From Acanthamoeba sp. SK_2022b (taxonomy: Eukaryota > Discosea > Longamoebia > Acanthamoebidae): a DNA stretch of 39,913 nt. A program made the position numbers and the translations under genes. The stretch spans positions 1-39,913 of the forward strand of contig JANDJZ010000475.1 in the NCBI GenBank assembly GCA_027943245.1, read 5' to 3'. Each line of letters opens with the position of its first letter. Position 1 is the first letter of the stretch. Of the stretch, positions 9,963 to 19,544 are shown piece after piece. The notes beneath the pieces were generated by a model. That model made no database searches. It was given only the letters and a program-made list of their open reading frames with translations, and was not told the DNA's origin.

Positions 9963-11999
9963 ACATGTGCAGCCGGACAAGTCGTTGGACAGGCGAGAGG
10001 GCGTCGTGTCGGCGCGCACCTACTACTACGAGGTGCGTGCGTCACGTGACTTTCGTGTCAAACGTGTCCACAATTTTCGTATAATTTAATTTCAGTTTAC
10101 AATAATTTAATTTTGTAATTATCTAAACCGTGTGCAGGACGAGGCTCATTGCGATGCCAACGCCGAGATCTTCCACTCGTGCATCAACGTACGCGCGCGC
10201 GTTTTCCTCGCCGGCTTGTGCGTGCGTTCCGTCCGTGGTGAGGCTCACGAGAGAGCGCCGTCGGCTACATAGAGCGCGGGCATGCGTCCGGATGGCTTCG
10301 CGGCGATCAAGGTGACCGCTCTGTGTCCTCCCGTTCTCCTCATGAGGTGCCCCTCCTCCCAACCCCTGCCCCCCCCCGGCCCACCGCCGCCACTGACTCG
10401 CGTGCGGGGCGGCCCAACGCCAGGATTTCGCACATTCTCGAGGAGAGCCGCCGTCTCTTCCGCAGCCTCTCCGAAGAGGGTACACGGCCCGCTGCCTTTG
10501 TGTGAGTTGAGTGGCGGTAGAGAGTGGGCTGACCCGCGGTATGATTTTGGGGGGGGGGCGACGCGTTACGGAAGGCGGCGACCTGTCGGGCAAGTCGCAC
10601 TCGAGCGTGCCCTACCTGTCGCGCATGATCAGCCGGCCCAACTTCCTCAAGGTCCTCTCCATGCTCAACGTCAACCTCTCCCCCGAAGAGCAGGCCGACC
10701 TCTTTGCGGCCATGGTAATCCACCTCCCCCGTTGCAACATAAAACTTCTACTTTTACTGATAGTAACAATGCCAAACTGAACAACACTAATTTATTATTA
10801 TTTAATGTTTATCAGGATGTGGACAAGAACGGGGTGGTGGACTATGTGGAGTGGCTCGAGTCGGTGCAGCCGACGAACCACGCTACGCTGCACCCGTTCT
10901 TCCAGGCGGCGGTCAATCCGACCAGCGGTGCCAAGGTCAGCGGCCAGGTCAATGGAATCAGGGTCAACGCGCACGTCGGCGGCGGCAATGGCAACGGCAA
11001 CGGCAACGGCGGCGACTCGCTGCTGCCCAAGCTGAACGAGCGCGAGGTGCAGCAGATGGAGGGCATGATCGACCGCCTGGACCGCCTGGCCGAGCGGGCC
11101 GCCCGGCTGCGCGTACACCTCATGGTCGACGCCGAGCAGACCTACTTCCAGCCCGCCATCGACCACATGGTGCTCGACCTCCAGAAGAAGTTCAACCGCG
11201 ACTTCCCCGCCATCTACAACACCTACCAGTGCTACCTCACTAACACCGCCGGTACTCCGCCTCTCTCCCTCTCCCCCTCTTTGGTCGTTGGTTGCTGTGC
11301 TGAGTGTGTGTGTGGGGTCAAGGGCGGGTGGATATCGATTTGGCGAGGGCCGAGAGGCACGGGTACCACTTCGCCGCCAAGCTGGTGCGCGGGGCCTACA
11401 TGGTCCAGGAACGCAAGCGCGCCGCCAAGGTACCCAACGCGCAACACCACATGTCGATACAGGGGAGGGAGGTGTTGATGATGGCTGTGCGCGCGTAGTT
11501 TGGATACAAGGATCCTATCTTCCCGACGATCGAGGACACGCACGACAACTACCACCGGGTGATGGACGCCATCCTGCAGGCCAACGTGCGCCGCGGGGCG
11601 CAGGTCATGGTGGCCACCCACAACGAGGGCTCCGTGCGCTTCGCCGTCGAGCGCATGCACGCCTACGGCATCCCCCGTCAGCGCGGCGGTGTCTACTTTG
11701 GCCAGCTCCTCGGTACCGTGCCCTCCTGACTAACCCCCCCAACGGTGCTCGCACGCACAACTCTCGGCCTCGTGTGAGCTCACGTGTGGTGATGGGTGAC
11801 AGGGATGTGCGACCACGTGTCGTTCTCGTTGGGCGCGGAGGGCTACGGCGTGTATAAGTACGTGCCATACGGGCCCGTGCGCGAGGTGCTGCCCTACCTC
11901 ATCCGCCGGGCCGAGGAGAACGGGGACCTGCTGGGCGGTGCCCAGAAGGAGCGGCGCCTCATCGCCCACGAGCTGGGCCGACGCAAGCTCTTCTTCTGA
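8994..11999 (+). CDS. PRODH: Proline dehydrogenase, mitochondrial, with EF-hand-like loop
   Basis: FAD-dependent oxidation of L-proline to pyrroline-5-carboxylate, the first step of proline catabolism at the inner mitochondrial membrane. Ten exons: 8994-9824, 9973-10032, 10138-10188, 10273-10322, 10424-10479, 10575-10714, 10816-11251, 11323-11429, 11499-11712, 11803-11999; 713 residues. The N-terminus is basic and Ser-rich, as in a transit peptide. Family blocks are [62 protein letters not shown] and the C-terminal [23 protein letters not shown], which binds flavin and substrate in this family. Two insertions stand out: an Asn-rich (AAC)n stretch at about residues 214-246, and an EF-hand-type loop at about 397-408 ([12 protein letters not shown]) preceded by a helix that resembles an EF-hand partner. 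The gene ends 157 bp from the convergent glutamate dehydrogenase, which acts later in the same route. Confidence 0.93.
9634..9669 (+). repeat. (AAC)n coding repeat, poly-Asn
   Basis: A trinucleotide repeat inside exon 1 of the proline dehydrogenase gene encodes a run of asparagines between conserved blocks. It continues as imperfect AAC/GCC units into an N/A/G-rich linker. Confidence 0.8.
9895..9960 (+). repeat. (GT)33 microsatellite in intron
   Basis: Sixty-six bp of uninterrupted GT dinucleotides make up nearly half of the first intron (9825-9972) of the proline dehydrogenase gene, directly before its 3' splice site. Confidence 0.95.
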
Positions 12000-12156
12000 T
12001 TGTCCCCGATCTCCAATATTGCATTACAATCATTTTGCGCAAAGCAGCCCACCACACGTGACAGGACGGGAAGGGGAGAAGAGCACTGATGATGTTTTTC
12101 AAGTGTTTATGGTTGTGAGGGAGAAAGAACGACAAAAAAGAGGGCTCTAGTTAAAC

Positions 12157-14986
12157 TTACTGGGCGGCAGAAGAGGAGGCAATCTGGTCAAAGTAGGGCT
12201 GCACGAAGTCGAAGAAGTCGAACTCCCTGGTCTCGAGGCCGTAGCGGTAGATGTAGCGGCTGCCAAGGTAGGCTCCGAAGATGGCGCGCAGGTAGTTCTC
12301 GGGCACGCGCTGGCACAGGCCCGCCACGCCGCCCACGAGCTCCAGCAGCACTGGGGGACACGCTTCCGCCAACACCAGGTTCCTGTGACACAAGAGACAC
12401 CGTCAGCGATGAAACGCTGTGCGACACGGGTGGCTAGGCAGGGGGGGGGGCACGTACTTGAAGGCCTGGTTGGCCCACAGGTTGGAGTTCTGGATCTGCA
12501 CGTTGAGCGCGTTGATCTTGGTCGACACCAGATCGGCGATCACCGAGCGCGGCATGCCAGTCTTCTCGTTGGCTGCATCCATCAAGACGAGACAGCTTGT
12601 TAAATCAACTGTAATGAAAAGAGAAGAAGAGAAAGGCAAGAAGGGGCAGGTACCATGCCAGACGGCCTGGAATTCGAGGGCGGCGTTGCGTTCGATGATG
12701 CGGTGGACATCCTCGATGTAGCGTCGGTAGAACTCGGGGACCTCCTCGTTGTGCTTGACGGTCATGTGGGTGAGGAACTCGTCGTCGGCGAGGGCGAGGG
12801 CGGCGAGGACCTCGAGGGAGGAGGAGGTGACGCCGCCCTTGTTGGCGCTGGCGTCCTTGAAGATCACCACGCCGGCCTCCTCGAGCACGAGCCGGGCCTC
12901 CTGCGTGAAGAACAGGTTGGCGCCCTCGACCACGTACTTGAACCGCGGCACGCGCTCCACGGCGGCGGTCTGGCCGGCGCTGACATTTGTCGACACAGTC
13001 TTGATGAAGAATCGGTCGACGTTGCTGATGTTGACGGCCTCGGGGCGGCCGCCGCAGGGCACGAAGAGCGTGGCCGACGACAGCGGGTTGAGGTGGAACT
13101 CGTTACGGAAGTTGAGACCGTTGTCGATGACGAGGCCGCCGGGCAGGGTCACCTCGCGGTCGTTGACGTCGACAAAGAAGCCCTCGGGCGACAGCTTGGA
13201 CCGGTCAAACTCGCGCACCATGAGACGGGCGTCGGCCAACCGCCGCAGCTCCTCGCGGTCGATGCCCACCGGGTCATACAGGACGCCCGAGCCATCCACG
13301 ATGCCCGTCGTCTTGTCCTTGGAGATCTTGATCTCGTTCGAGCCAAGATCGCCATCAGGTCCACCTGCACATTGGTTTTCATTAATTGTCATACTAATAT
13401 AAATATATTATTTAACATTAATAAATGGAAACGGTACCAGTCTGGAATTTGGTGACGTCGGCTTCGTTGATGCCCAGCTTGCCGAGGATGCCCAGCACGT
13501 ACTGGTGGATCGAGCGAGTCGTCATGCCATACATGTCCTGTAATGTCGGGCGCATGACGCACAGATGTGAGAATTGGTTGCCGTGTCGAGTATGCCTAAC
13601 ACGTCCAGCAGAGCACGGAGTGGGGGGCAGGCGGGCGTACGTGGGGGATGCCGCCGAGCGAGCGCGACTTGCCGGTGGTGAAGGCCTTCCAGAAGGAGGC
13701 ACCGCGCTCCTTGGCCCGCTGGGAGGCCCAGTCCATCACGTCGGCCGTGCCCTCGTCCGGGCCCAGGAACAGGATCTCCTCTTGTCCGTAGTGGTCCACG
13801 ATCACCTGCTGCGGCTTCGTCTCTGTCCCACATCCTTGCACACGTTAATATTATGAAATTCAGAAGATTATTATTATTATAGAGTTGAATAAAAAAATAA
13901 AAAAAATAAAGATAAAGACAAGAGAGAGGAGACACACCTTGGTGGGAGAGAAGGATGTCGAGCATGCTGTCGACGTATTTCTTGAAGGCGTTCTCGGCCT
14001 GCTCGGGCTTGTGCGGCTGGGCGGCGCCCTTGGCCAGGTCGAGCAGGATGACGCCCTTGGAGCCGCCCTCGGGGATGTCCTTGTTCTTGCGCTCCTGCGT
14101 GTGGGCCAGCCCGTAGCACTCCTCGAACATGTGCCTCGCGTTCGTCGCGTACGACTCAGTGTCGCGCGACCTCACGATCCTGATGCCACCACGCGCCACA
14201 TCCGAGAACCTACAGCATACATGCGTGTTGTGTCATTGCTAAGAGCGTCGTGCGACCATACGTGTGTTGTGTGCGTGCGTTGGCGTGTGCATACCGAACG
14301 TGGAATCCGCGGAATTCGTCGCCGATGATGTAGAAGATGCCAAAGGGTCGCTGGGGGTACTCCTGGGCGTCCAGGAACTCGGGGTTGAGCCGGAAGGAGA
14401 GGGCGACCTTGTCGACCTTGTAGAAGTTGGTCTTGAGGACGTGTCGGTTGAATGTGAGGAACATGCCGAAGATCTCCTGGTCCTGCTCCGACGCGGCCGC
14501 GTGCCGCTTGATCGCCGCCAGCACCTCCTCGCGGCTGGCGCTCTTGTCCTGTTGCTGTTCGGCCCCCTTGGCGTTGGCCGGGTTGTGGAGCTGGTCAAAG
14601 TCGCGGTAGAGGAGCTTGACCATGGCCGGGTTGGCCATGACGACGTCGGCGATGGAGTGCTCGGTGAAGGTGGCATTGACCAACCGTCGCTTGAGCGCAG
14701 CCATCAGGCCGGCGTGGCGCTCGTCGCGCATGTCGAGGGCCTTGCGCAGGGCGTAGTACTCGGAGCCCATCCGGTTGATGAAGTGGGTCGCGAACTTCCA
14801 CGCTGCGTGGGCGTACACGCACTCCTCCTCGCTCAGCGTTCCGGCCTGCAGGAGCGACGTCATCCGCGACGACGGCAGGATGTAGATCAGGTTGGCCTCC
14901 TTCTCGAACAGCCGCAGCCTCGCGTTCAAGTCCGCCGCATCTGTGCCCCCATCGTCTCAAAATCAGTCATCAATCATAGGTCGCCA

Positions 14987-15018
<32 letters not shown>

Positions 15019-16138
15019 CGCTCGGTCAGGTGCCTGTTGGTGGCGGAGTGGGAAGGGCTACCCTGGGTGGTGGGAGTGGTGAGGTAGAGGCAGACGACGA
15101 GGAAGCCGTTGGCGAACTGCTCGACGAACTTCTTGCGGGCCACGAAGCCGTGGTAGTGGTAGAGGTCGGTCAGGGCGCCGAAGAAGCGGGTGGTGGTGCC
15201 GCGGCGGTAGCAGATGACGACACGCTTGACGCCCGGCTCAGCATCTTCATAGGACTCGATCACCGGCCCGGGTATCTTGGCCGCCTTGCGGAGGATGTTC
15301 TGGTAGATCTCCTTGGTGTGGGATGAGGCCTTGACCAGGAAGTCGCGGTCGCCGATCTTCTCGATGGCCAGCTCGTCGCGCAGCTGCGACAGGTCGGTCG
15401 TCGCGCCGTAGTTGGCCTTGTTTACCACGTACAGGCGCAGGTTCTGCTGCTGCTCCGACGACACGAAGCCCGTCGACCTGTAAACTGTCGTGTATCGTGT
15501 GTGCCGTATTTTGTGAGTTTGTGACCGCAAACCCACATGCGAGTGCACAACAACGTACCTTGGACGCGGTAGGAGGAGCCGTCGTCCTGGAGGGCGAGGT
15601 AGCGCTCGTCAATGCGCCGCTCGATGGCGACCGCGGGCGACGTCTGCGAGCCGGGGACTGAGTTGCAGGCGAAGATGGCGCCGTCCTTGTGCTCCTGTTG
15701 AATGTTGATCTTTACCTTACCACTGCACGGCAAGATATTTTAATAAATGACATGGAAACTTTTTAATTTAAATTGAAGCCTGCGAATAAAAAATTGGTGC
15801 ATGTGAAAGAATTTGATGCAATTACATTAGTGCAATCACATGATGGAAAATGTCCAACGTACCTTTCCGCGGAGGAGAGCATCTTGTTAGCGTAGATTGC
15901 GGAGATGTGCTTGGCGATTACCTCGGCCGACTGGCTCGTGAAGTAGTTGTCCACCATGCCCAGTTTGCTGTTGCCATAACATTCGCGCTAAGTACAGATG
16001 ATTTCTTGAGCGCGAAATAAAAAACACGTACTCGAAGAACCAATCAACCTCGCCGCCGACGAGGTTGGTGTTGATCTTGCCATCCTTGCGGAGGAGTTCG
16101 AGCACCTCCGCCTTCTGTGTGGCCGCTAGCGACTGCAT
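12157..16138 (-). CDS. NAD-specific glutamate dehydrogenase, large GDH2 type
   Basis: Oxidative deamination of glutamate to 2-oxoglutarate and ammonia with NAD+. It belongs to the ~115-kDa class typified by fungal Gdh2, not the hexameric 50-kDa class. Eleven exons: 16138-16032, 15967-15863, 15722-15559, 15484-15062, 14940-14295, 14209-13938, 13822-13641, 13537-13438, 13364-12654, 12572-12458, 12382-12157; 1016 residues. The N-terminal ~450 residues form the regulatory-type region. The catalytic part starts with DVARGGIRIVRS (about 484) and GSKGVILLDLAK. The dinucleotide part has TGGPDGDLGSNEIKIS (about 666) and KYVVEGANLFFTQEAR. ATG 16138 is the first in-frame methionine; the frame stays open upstream to 16288 without a methionine, so an extra 5' exon carrying a transit peptide is possible. 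The neighbouring gene encodes proline dehydrogenase, which supplies the same pathway. Confidence 0.92.
14988..15017. repeat. (CA)15 microsatellite in intron
   Basis: A perfect CA/TG dinucleotide run lies within the glutamate dehydrogenase intron 14941-15061. Confidence 0.9.
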
Positions 16139-16319
16139 CGTCTTGTTGGTGACAGCGTTATGGCCTTCTCCGACTTGTTGGGCAGAGGCGATGGCGTGGG
16201 ATAGGCCAATGGGAGGCCGCGGCCACCTTAACACCCGAACGGAATCCCCCGCATCTTGTGAGTTTCCGTGGGTTGGTGACTCCAGAAGCTACAACCGAGG
16301 CAATTTGTTTAACCGGGAT

Positions 16320-16751
16320 TTATTTGCCCTGGGAAGCCAGGATCTGGGTTGCAACTTCAACAGCCTTCGTTTGTAACTTCGACTTGAGCTCCTTGTTGTG
16401 GTGATGTACCAACCGAAGGAATTCCAGAAGCTCCATGTGCGGCTGGCGATGCAGGTACTTGTTGATCAGCGTGATGGCTTCAGTGTCTGCCCACTGAGCT
16501 AGAGCATCTATTCTCTTCCTCTCGGTTATGTACCGCCGGCATAGCGAAAAGTAGTACTTTTGATAAGGGGGCATTGATATTGCCAGCACTCCTCTTTGCT
16601 CCAACAGCTGGTCGAGTTCACTACGAATGTGATCTTCCCAATTTTCAGCCAGGTACAGCGGGGGTGGTTGAGCTCCGGCGGTCTCTGTTTTATTTGGTAG
16701 CGTCATGGACGTGTAGTTTTGGATAAAACAACAGTTTAAAAGTAGTGCCAT
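16320..16751 (-). CDS. Unknown small helical protein, 143 aa
   Basis: Single-exon frame from ATG 16751 to TAA 16322-16320. I do not recognise the family. The protein is mostly predicted helical and rich in Leu, Glu, Lys and His, with no signal peptide beyond a short hydrophobic start (MALLLNCCF). A second in-frame ATG, 15 codons downstream, could be the true start, since the charged conserved-looking part (WEDHIRSELDQLLEQRG onward) begins later. Being an uninterrupted 143-codon frame placed head-to-head with the homeobox gene supports it as real. It ends 181 bp before the start of the glutamate dehydrogenase gene on the same strand. Confidence 0.6.
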   Translation of the reverse strand: MALLLNCCFIQNYTSMTLPNKTETAGAQPPPLYLAENWEDHIRSELDQLLEQRGVLAISMPPYQKYYFSLCRRYITERKRIDALAQWADTEAITLINKYLHRQPHMELLEFLRLVHHHNKELKSKLQTKAVEVATQILASQGK

Positions 16752-16831
16752 GAATGGCGGTCAATGGCAGAAGAACTCGCAGGGATATCGCTGTATTACG
16801 CAGGAAGTAAAGAAGTCCACTACAAAAAACC
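16752..16831. promoter_or_regulatory. 80-bp bidirectional promoter candidate
   Basis: Only 80 bp lie between the ATG codons of the 143-residue gene (minus) and the homeobox gene (plus), so both transcripts probably start from one shared nucleosome-free region. No clear TATA element is visible. Confidence 0.45.
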
Positions 16832-17182
16832 ATGGAGAAGAACAGAACGTTTGAAGATGATAAATTAAACTTGCTTCATCAGCTGGATGTCCAGACAAGA
16901 TATTGGGACCAGGTTACTCTCCCTCGAGCTACAGCGGAAGTGCTGGCAGAGTCTAATCGCTCCGGTCTTGTTGAACGAAAGAGGAAGAGAGACAACATCG
17001 CAGAGGAAGCCAAGAATGTGATGATGGGCTGGATACACCTTCATTTGACAAACCCCTATCCAACGAAAGAAGAAAAAGAGGAGCTTTCGCTACAGACTGG
17101 ACTAACGATTACACAGATCTCCAACTGGTTTACCAACGCCAGGAGGAGGTACCTCAAGATTCCCGACCACACAGCAGAGTAG
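16832..17182 (+). CDS. TALE-class homeodomain protein
   Basis: Predicted sequence-specific DNA-binding transcription factor in the nucleus. A single exon encodes 116 residues and ends at TAG 17180-17182. Residues ~50-110 form a homeodomain. The three-residue loop extension is marked by the NPYP motif after helix 1, and recognition helix 3 reads ISNWFTNARRRYLK with the invariant W, F, N and R. A basic patch (ERKRKRDN) precedes helix 1 and may act as a nuclear localisation signal. The N-terminal 45 residues are helical and charged, without a recognised MEIS or KNOX partner domain, so the protein is short for the class. The gene converges tail-to-tail with the kelch gene, 28 bp between stop codons. 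Confidence 0.9.
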   Translation: MEKNRTFEDDKLNLLHQLDVQTRYWDQVTLPRATAEVLAESNRSGLVERKRKRDNIAEEAKNVMMGWIHLHLTNPYPTKEEKEELSLQTGLTITQISNWFTNARRRYLKIPDHTAE

Positions 17183-17210
17183 AGATTGTTTGTGGTGGAA
17201 ATAGCTTTAC

Positions 17211-19443
17211 TCATATCACCGCCAAAGGATCTTGGCGGAGGTCTTGGGCTCCTGGTGAATCAGCAGCAATAAAAGCTTTGAGTCGCGCTTGCAGAAGGGT
17301 CCGCTTTCGCTGCCGTGCGATTCTGTGCCTGAAGTACACGTAGGAGCCCAATGCAACAACGCATGGCACGATCACACCGATGGCAATAAGGCACAACAGC
17401 CAAAGAGGTAGGTCATCCGTGGGACAACCGTGCTTACCACCTTGTTCCAGAAGTAGCAGACCAATGTTGGGATCATAAGAGACGCTCTGGTTGAAAGCTG
17501 GGAGCACAATCACCAGGGTCTCGCCGTCCTCAAAGCGGTGCTCCACAGGTCTATCTTGAGTCCCGTCCACAATCGCAAAGTCGGCTAGCTCGATAACACT
17601 TGTCGTGTGTGTAGCGTGCACCGTATAGCGAGTGCTGCGCTGGTCTGCAACTGCAGTTCCTGCAGACACGAAGGTGATAGTTTGAGAGGACGATGAAACG
17701 GAAAGTTGCACCTTCAGCTCCAGTCTATTCGTTGACAGTGCAAATTGCCAGCCGGTCAAGAATAGAGTCCATTTGTTCGTCCCCGGTCGGTTGTGTAGCG
17801 ATACGTTGCCATATGAAACGAATGTATCATTGGAGAACAGAGAAAAGTTGAGGCCCACTGCAGTTTGAGTGCTGAGCATCGTTCTCAAGGAGAAGTGTTG
17901 CACAACCGTGCGATTGAGAACAACGTCGCTGCGCTGGTCAAGGCTAAACCCGTACGATGGAAATATCGTTGTGGAAATGGGTGAACCGGTAACATCCACT
18001 TCAGCCAAGCTAAGAAACTGAAATCGTATGGAAAGCTCCTTTTTCTCCTGGTTTGTGCAGGTATCTGCCGGATGAACGTCCTGAGGAAGGTCTAGGTAAA
18101 AGGGCATGATAGTTACCTATGGGCACCAGTAGGTGGTTGGGGGAGTCTGCCGCCTCAAAGATAAGAGCAACATTCCCTGAACTTGCATTGGTTCTCGTTT
18201 CAACGGCAATCATCGCACCTTTGCTAGCGAGTCAGTACAAGAATGCCATATCCTTGGGCAAATATGGCCGGTACCTAATTCCTGCACCCACACATCGCTT
18301 TTGGGTCCGTAGAAGTTGACACCGGCAAACAGAAATTGATGGTAAATGCCGGAACCATCTCGCCAAACTGAGGCAGAATGTCCACTCCGGCGAAGAGGCG
18401 ATGCCGTCAGGTTAATGTTGATCTGTTCCCACTCTTGCCTGTCTGTAAACGGAATTAGAATGAATTTTTTTTTAAGAGCATTGCAGATCGTCTACCAAAG
18501 TGGAAGAGCCATTCGTCCTCTAAGAATTCCATGTTGTCTTGGCCTCCGTACACAATGAGTGCTGCGGTGCTTGGGCTGAACACCGCTGAGTGGCCTAGCC
18601 TGGGAGGTACGACGCTTGGGTAACCCACCCAAGCACTTGAGCCTAATTCTTGCCGTTAGATTGAGTACAGGAGAAGGGAGATTAGGGAGGAACCAAGCCG
18701 AAAGAGTAAAAGATCACTGGTTGCTGAGTTCGAGCCGTCCTGTCCACCAAAAACCCACAAATCGTCATTGACTATAACTGCAGAATGGCGCCATCGCGCT
18801 AAGCCACTGTATGGATCCACGACAACCTCACTCCACACTGCACGTTATTGGCACACAGATCGTTTGGTGACACCATGAAATTGTCGTACCTCCACTTTCC
18901 AGGTTGTACAACTTGTCCTGCACAACTTCTTCCGACTTACCTCCGAATATGTACAGGGAGCCCTGCCAAACCACCATGGAGTGACCCACAAGCGATAGGG
19001 GCAGATCGGGCAACCTTCGCCAAACGAAAGTGGCTGGAGCCGTGGAAGTTAGAAGATAAGTGAATGATGAGTGCAAACTTACCAGTGTCGAAAGCCCAGG
19101 AATCTTGTAGTTGCAAAGTCTCGTTCTGTCCGCCCGCAATAATCATCTCCATACCTAACATGGTAGCTGAGTGCCCATAACGCCCTTGAGTAGGCCCCTC
19201 AGAATAATTCAACACTTTCCACTCCCGAGTGGTCAACTCGTACGTCTGGAGGTCGTAGAGGGCCACCCCATTAATGTTGTCATAGCCCCCGTACACAAGG
19301 ATATTTTGGCCGCTGGAATTCCAAACCGAGGTGTGCCCCTGTCTCGCCAACGCGCCCTCGGAGGGGTAAGGTTCCCAAGAGTCCAGCCCACTCGCAACCG
19401 ATAGCGAAAGGAAATACAGCAGCACAACGCCTGACATGGCCAT
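17211..19443 (-). CDS. Kelch-repeat type I membrane protein A
   Basis: Predicted cell-surface or endomembrane protein with a luminal/extracellular beta-propeller; ligand unknown. Seven exons: 19443-19083, 19033-18890, 18837-18694, 18642-18496, 18442-18275, 18218-18117, 18091-17211; about 648 residues. A signal peptide (residues 1-19) is followed by kelch repeats showing GHS, GG and aromatic W/Y positions (for example RYGHSATML, LYIFGG, RWRHSAVIV, LWVFGGQ, VYGGQD). A ~230-residue beta-rich ectodomain with several N-x-S/T sites follows, then one membrane span (LPLWLLCLIAIGVIVPCVVAL) and a basic cytoplasmic tail. Introns are 49-56 nt and all in phase 1. The last one may be 25 nt (18092-18116) or 46 nt (18085-18130 by weaker sites), which changes about 7 residues. 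It is divergent from a second kelch gene, probably an old duplicate. Confidence 0.85.
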
Positions 19444-19544
19444 TACCCAGCTGATGTGGCTTGCTATTTTCCCCTTAGGTCCATTGATGACCTTTCAATG
19501 GACCAATTTTATGCCGTGCTTGGGGGAAGAAAAAGGGCTCCATA
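19444..19544. promoter_or_regulatory. 101-bp bidirectional promoter between kelch genes
   Basis: The start codons of the two divergent kelch membrane genes are 101 bp apart. The segment must hold both leaders and both promoters, which suggests shared regulation. I see no specific factor site. Confidence 0.45.

Noticed and set aside
9825..10089. Open frames reading through the GT repeat in several frames (VCVCVC / CVCVCV)
   Set aside because: A dinucleotide repeat is open in most frames. The stretch is the first intron of the proline dehydrogenase gene.
12655..13455. 266-codon plus-strand open frame
   Set aside because: It is antisense to the glutamate dehydrogenase catalytic exon, whose minus-strand reading matches the family; the GC-rich codon use opens the opposite strand.
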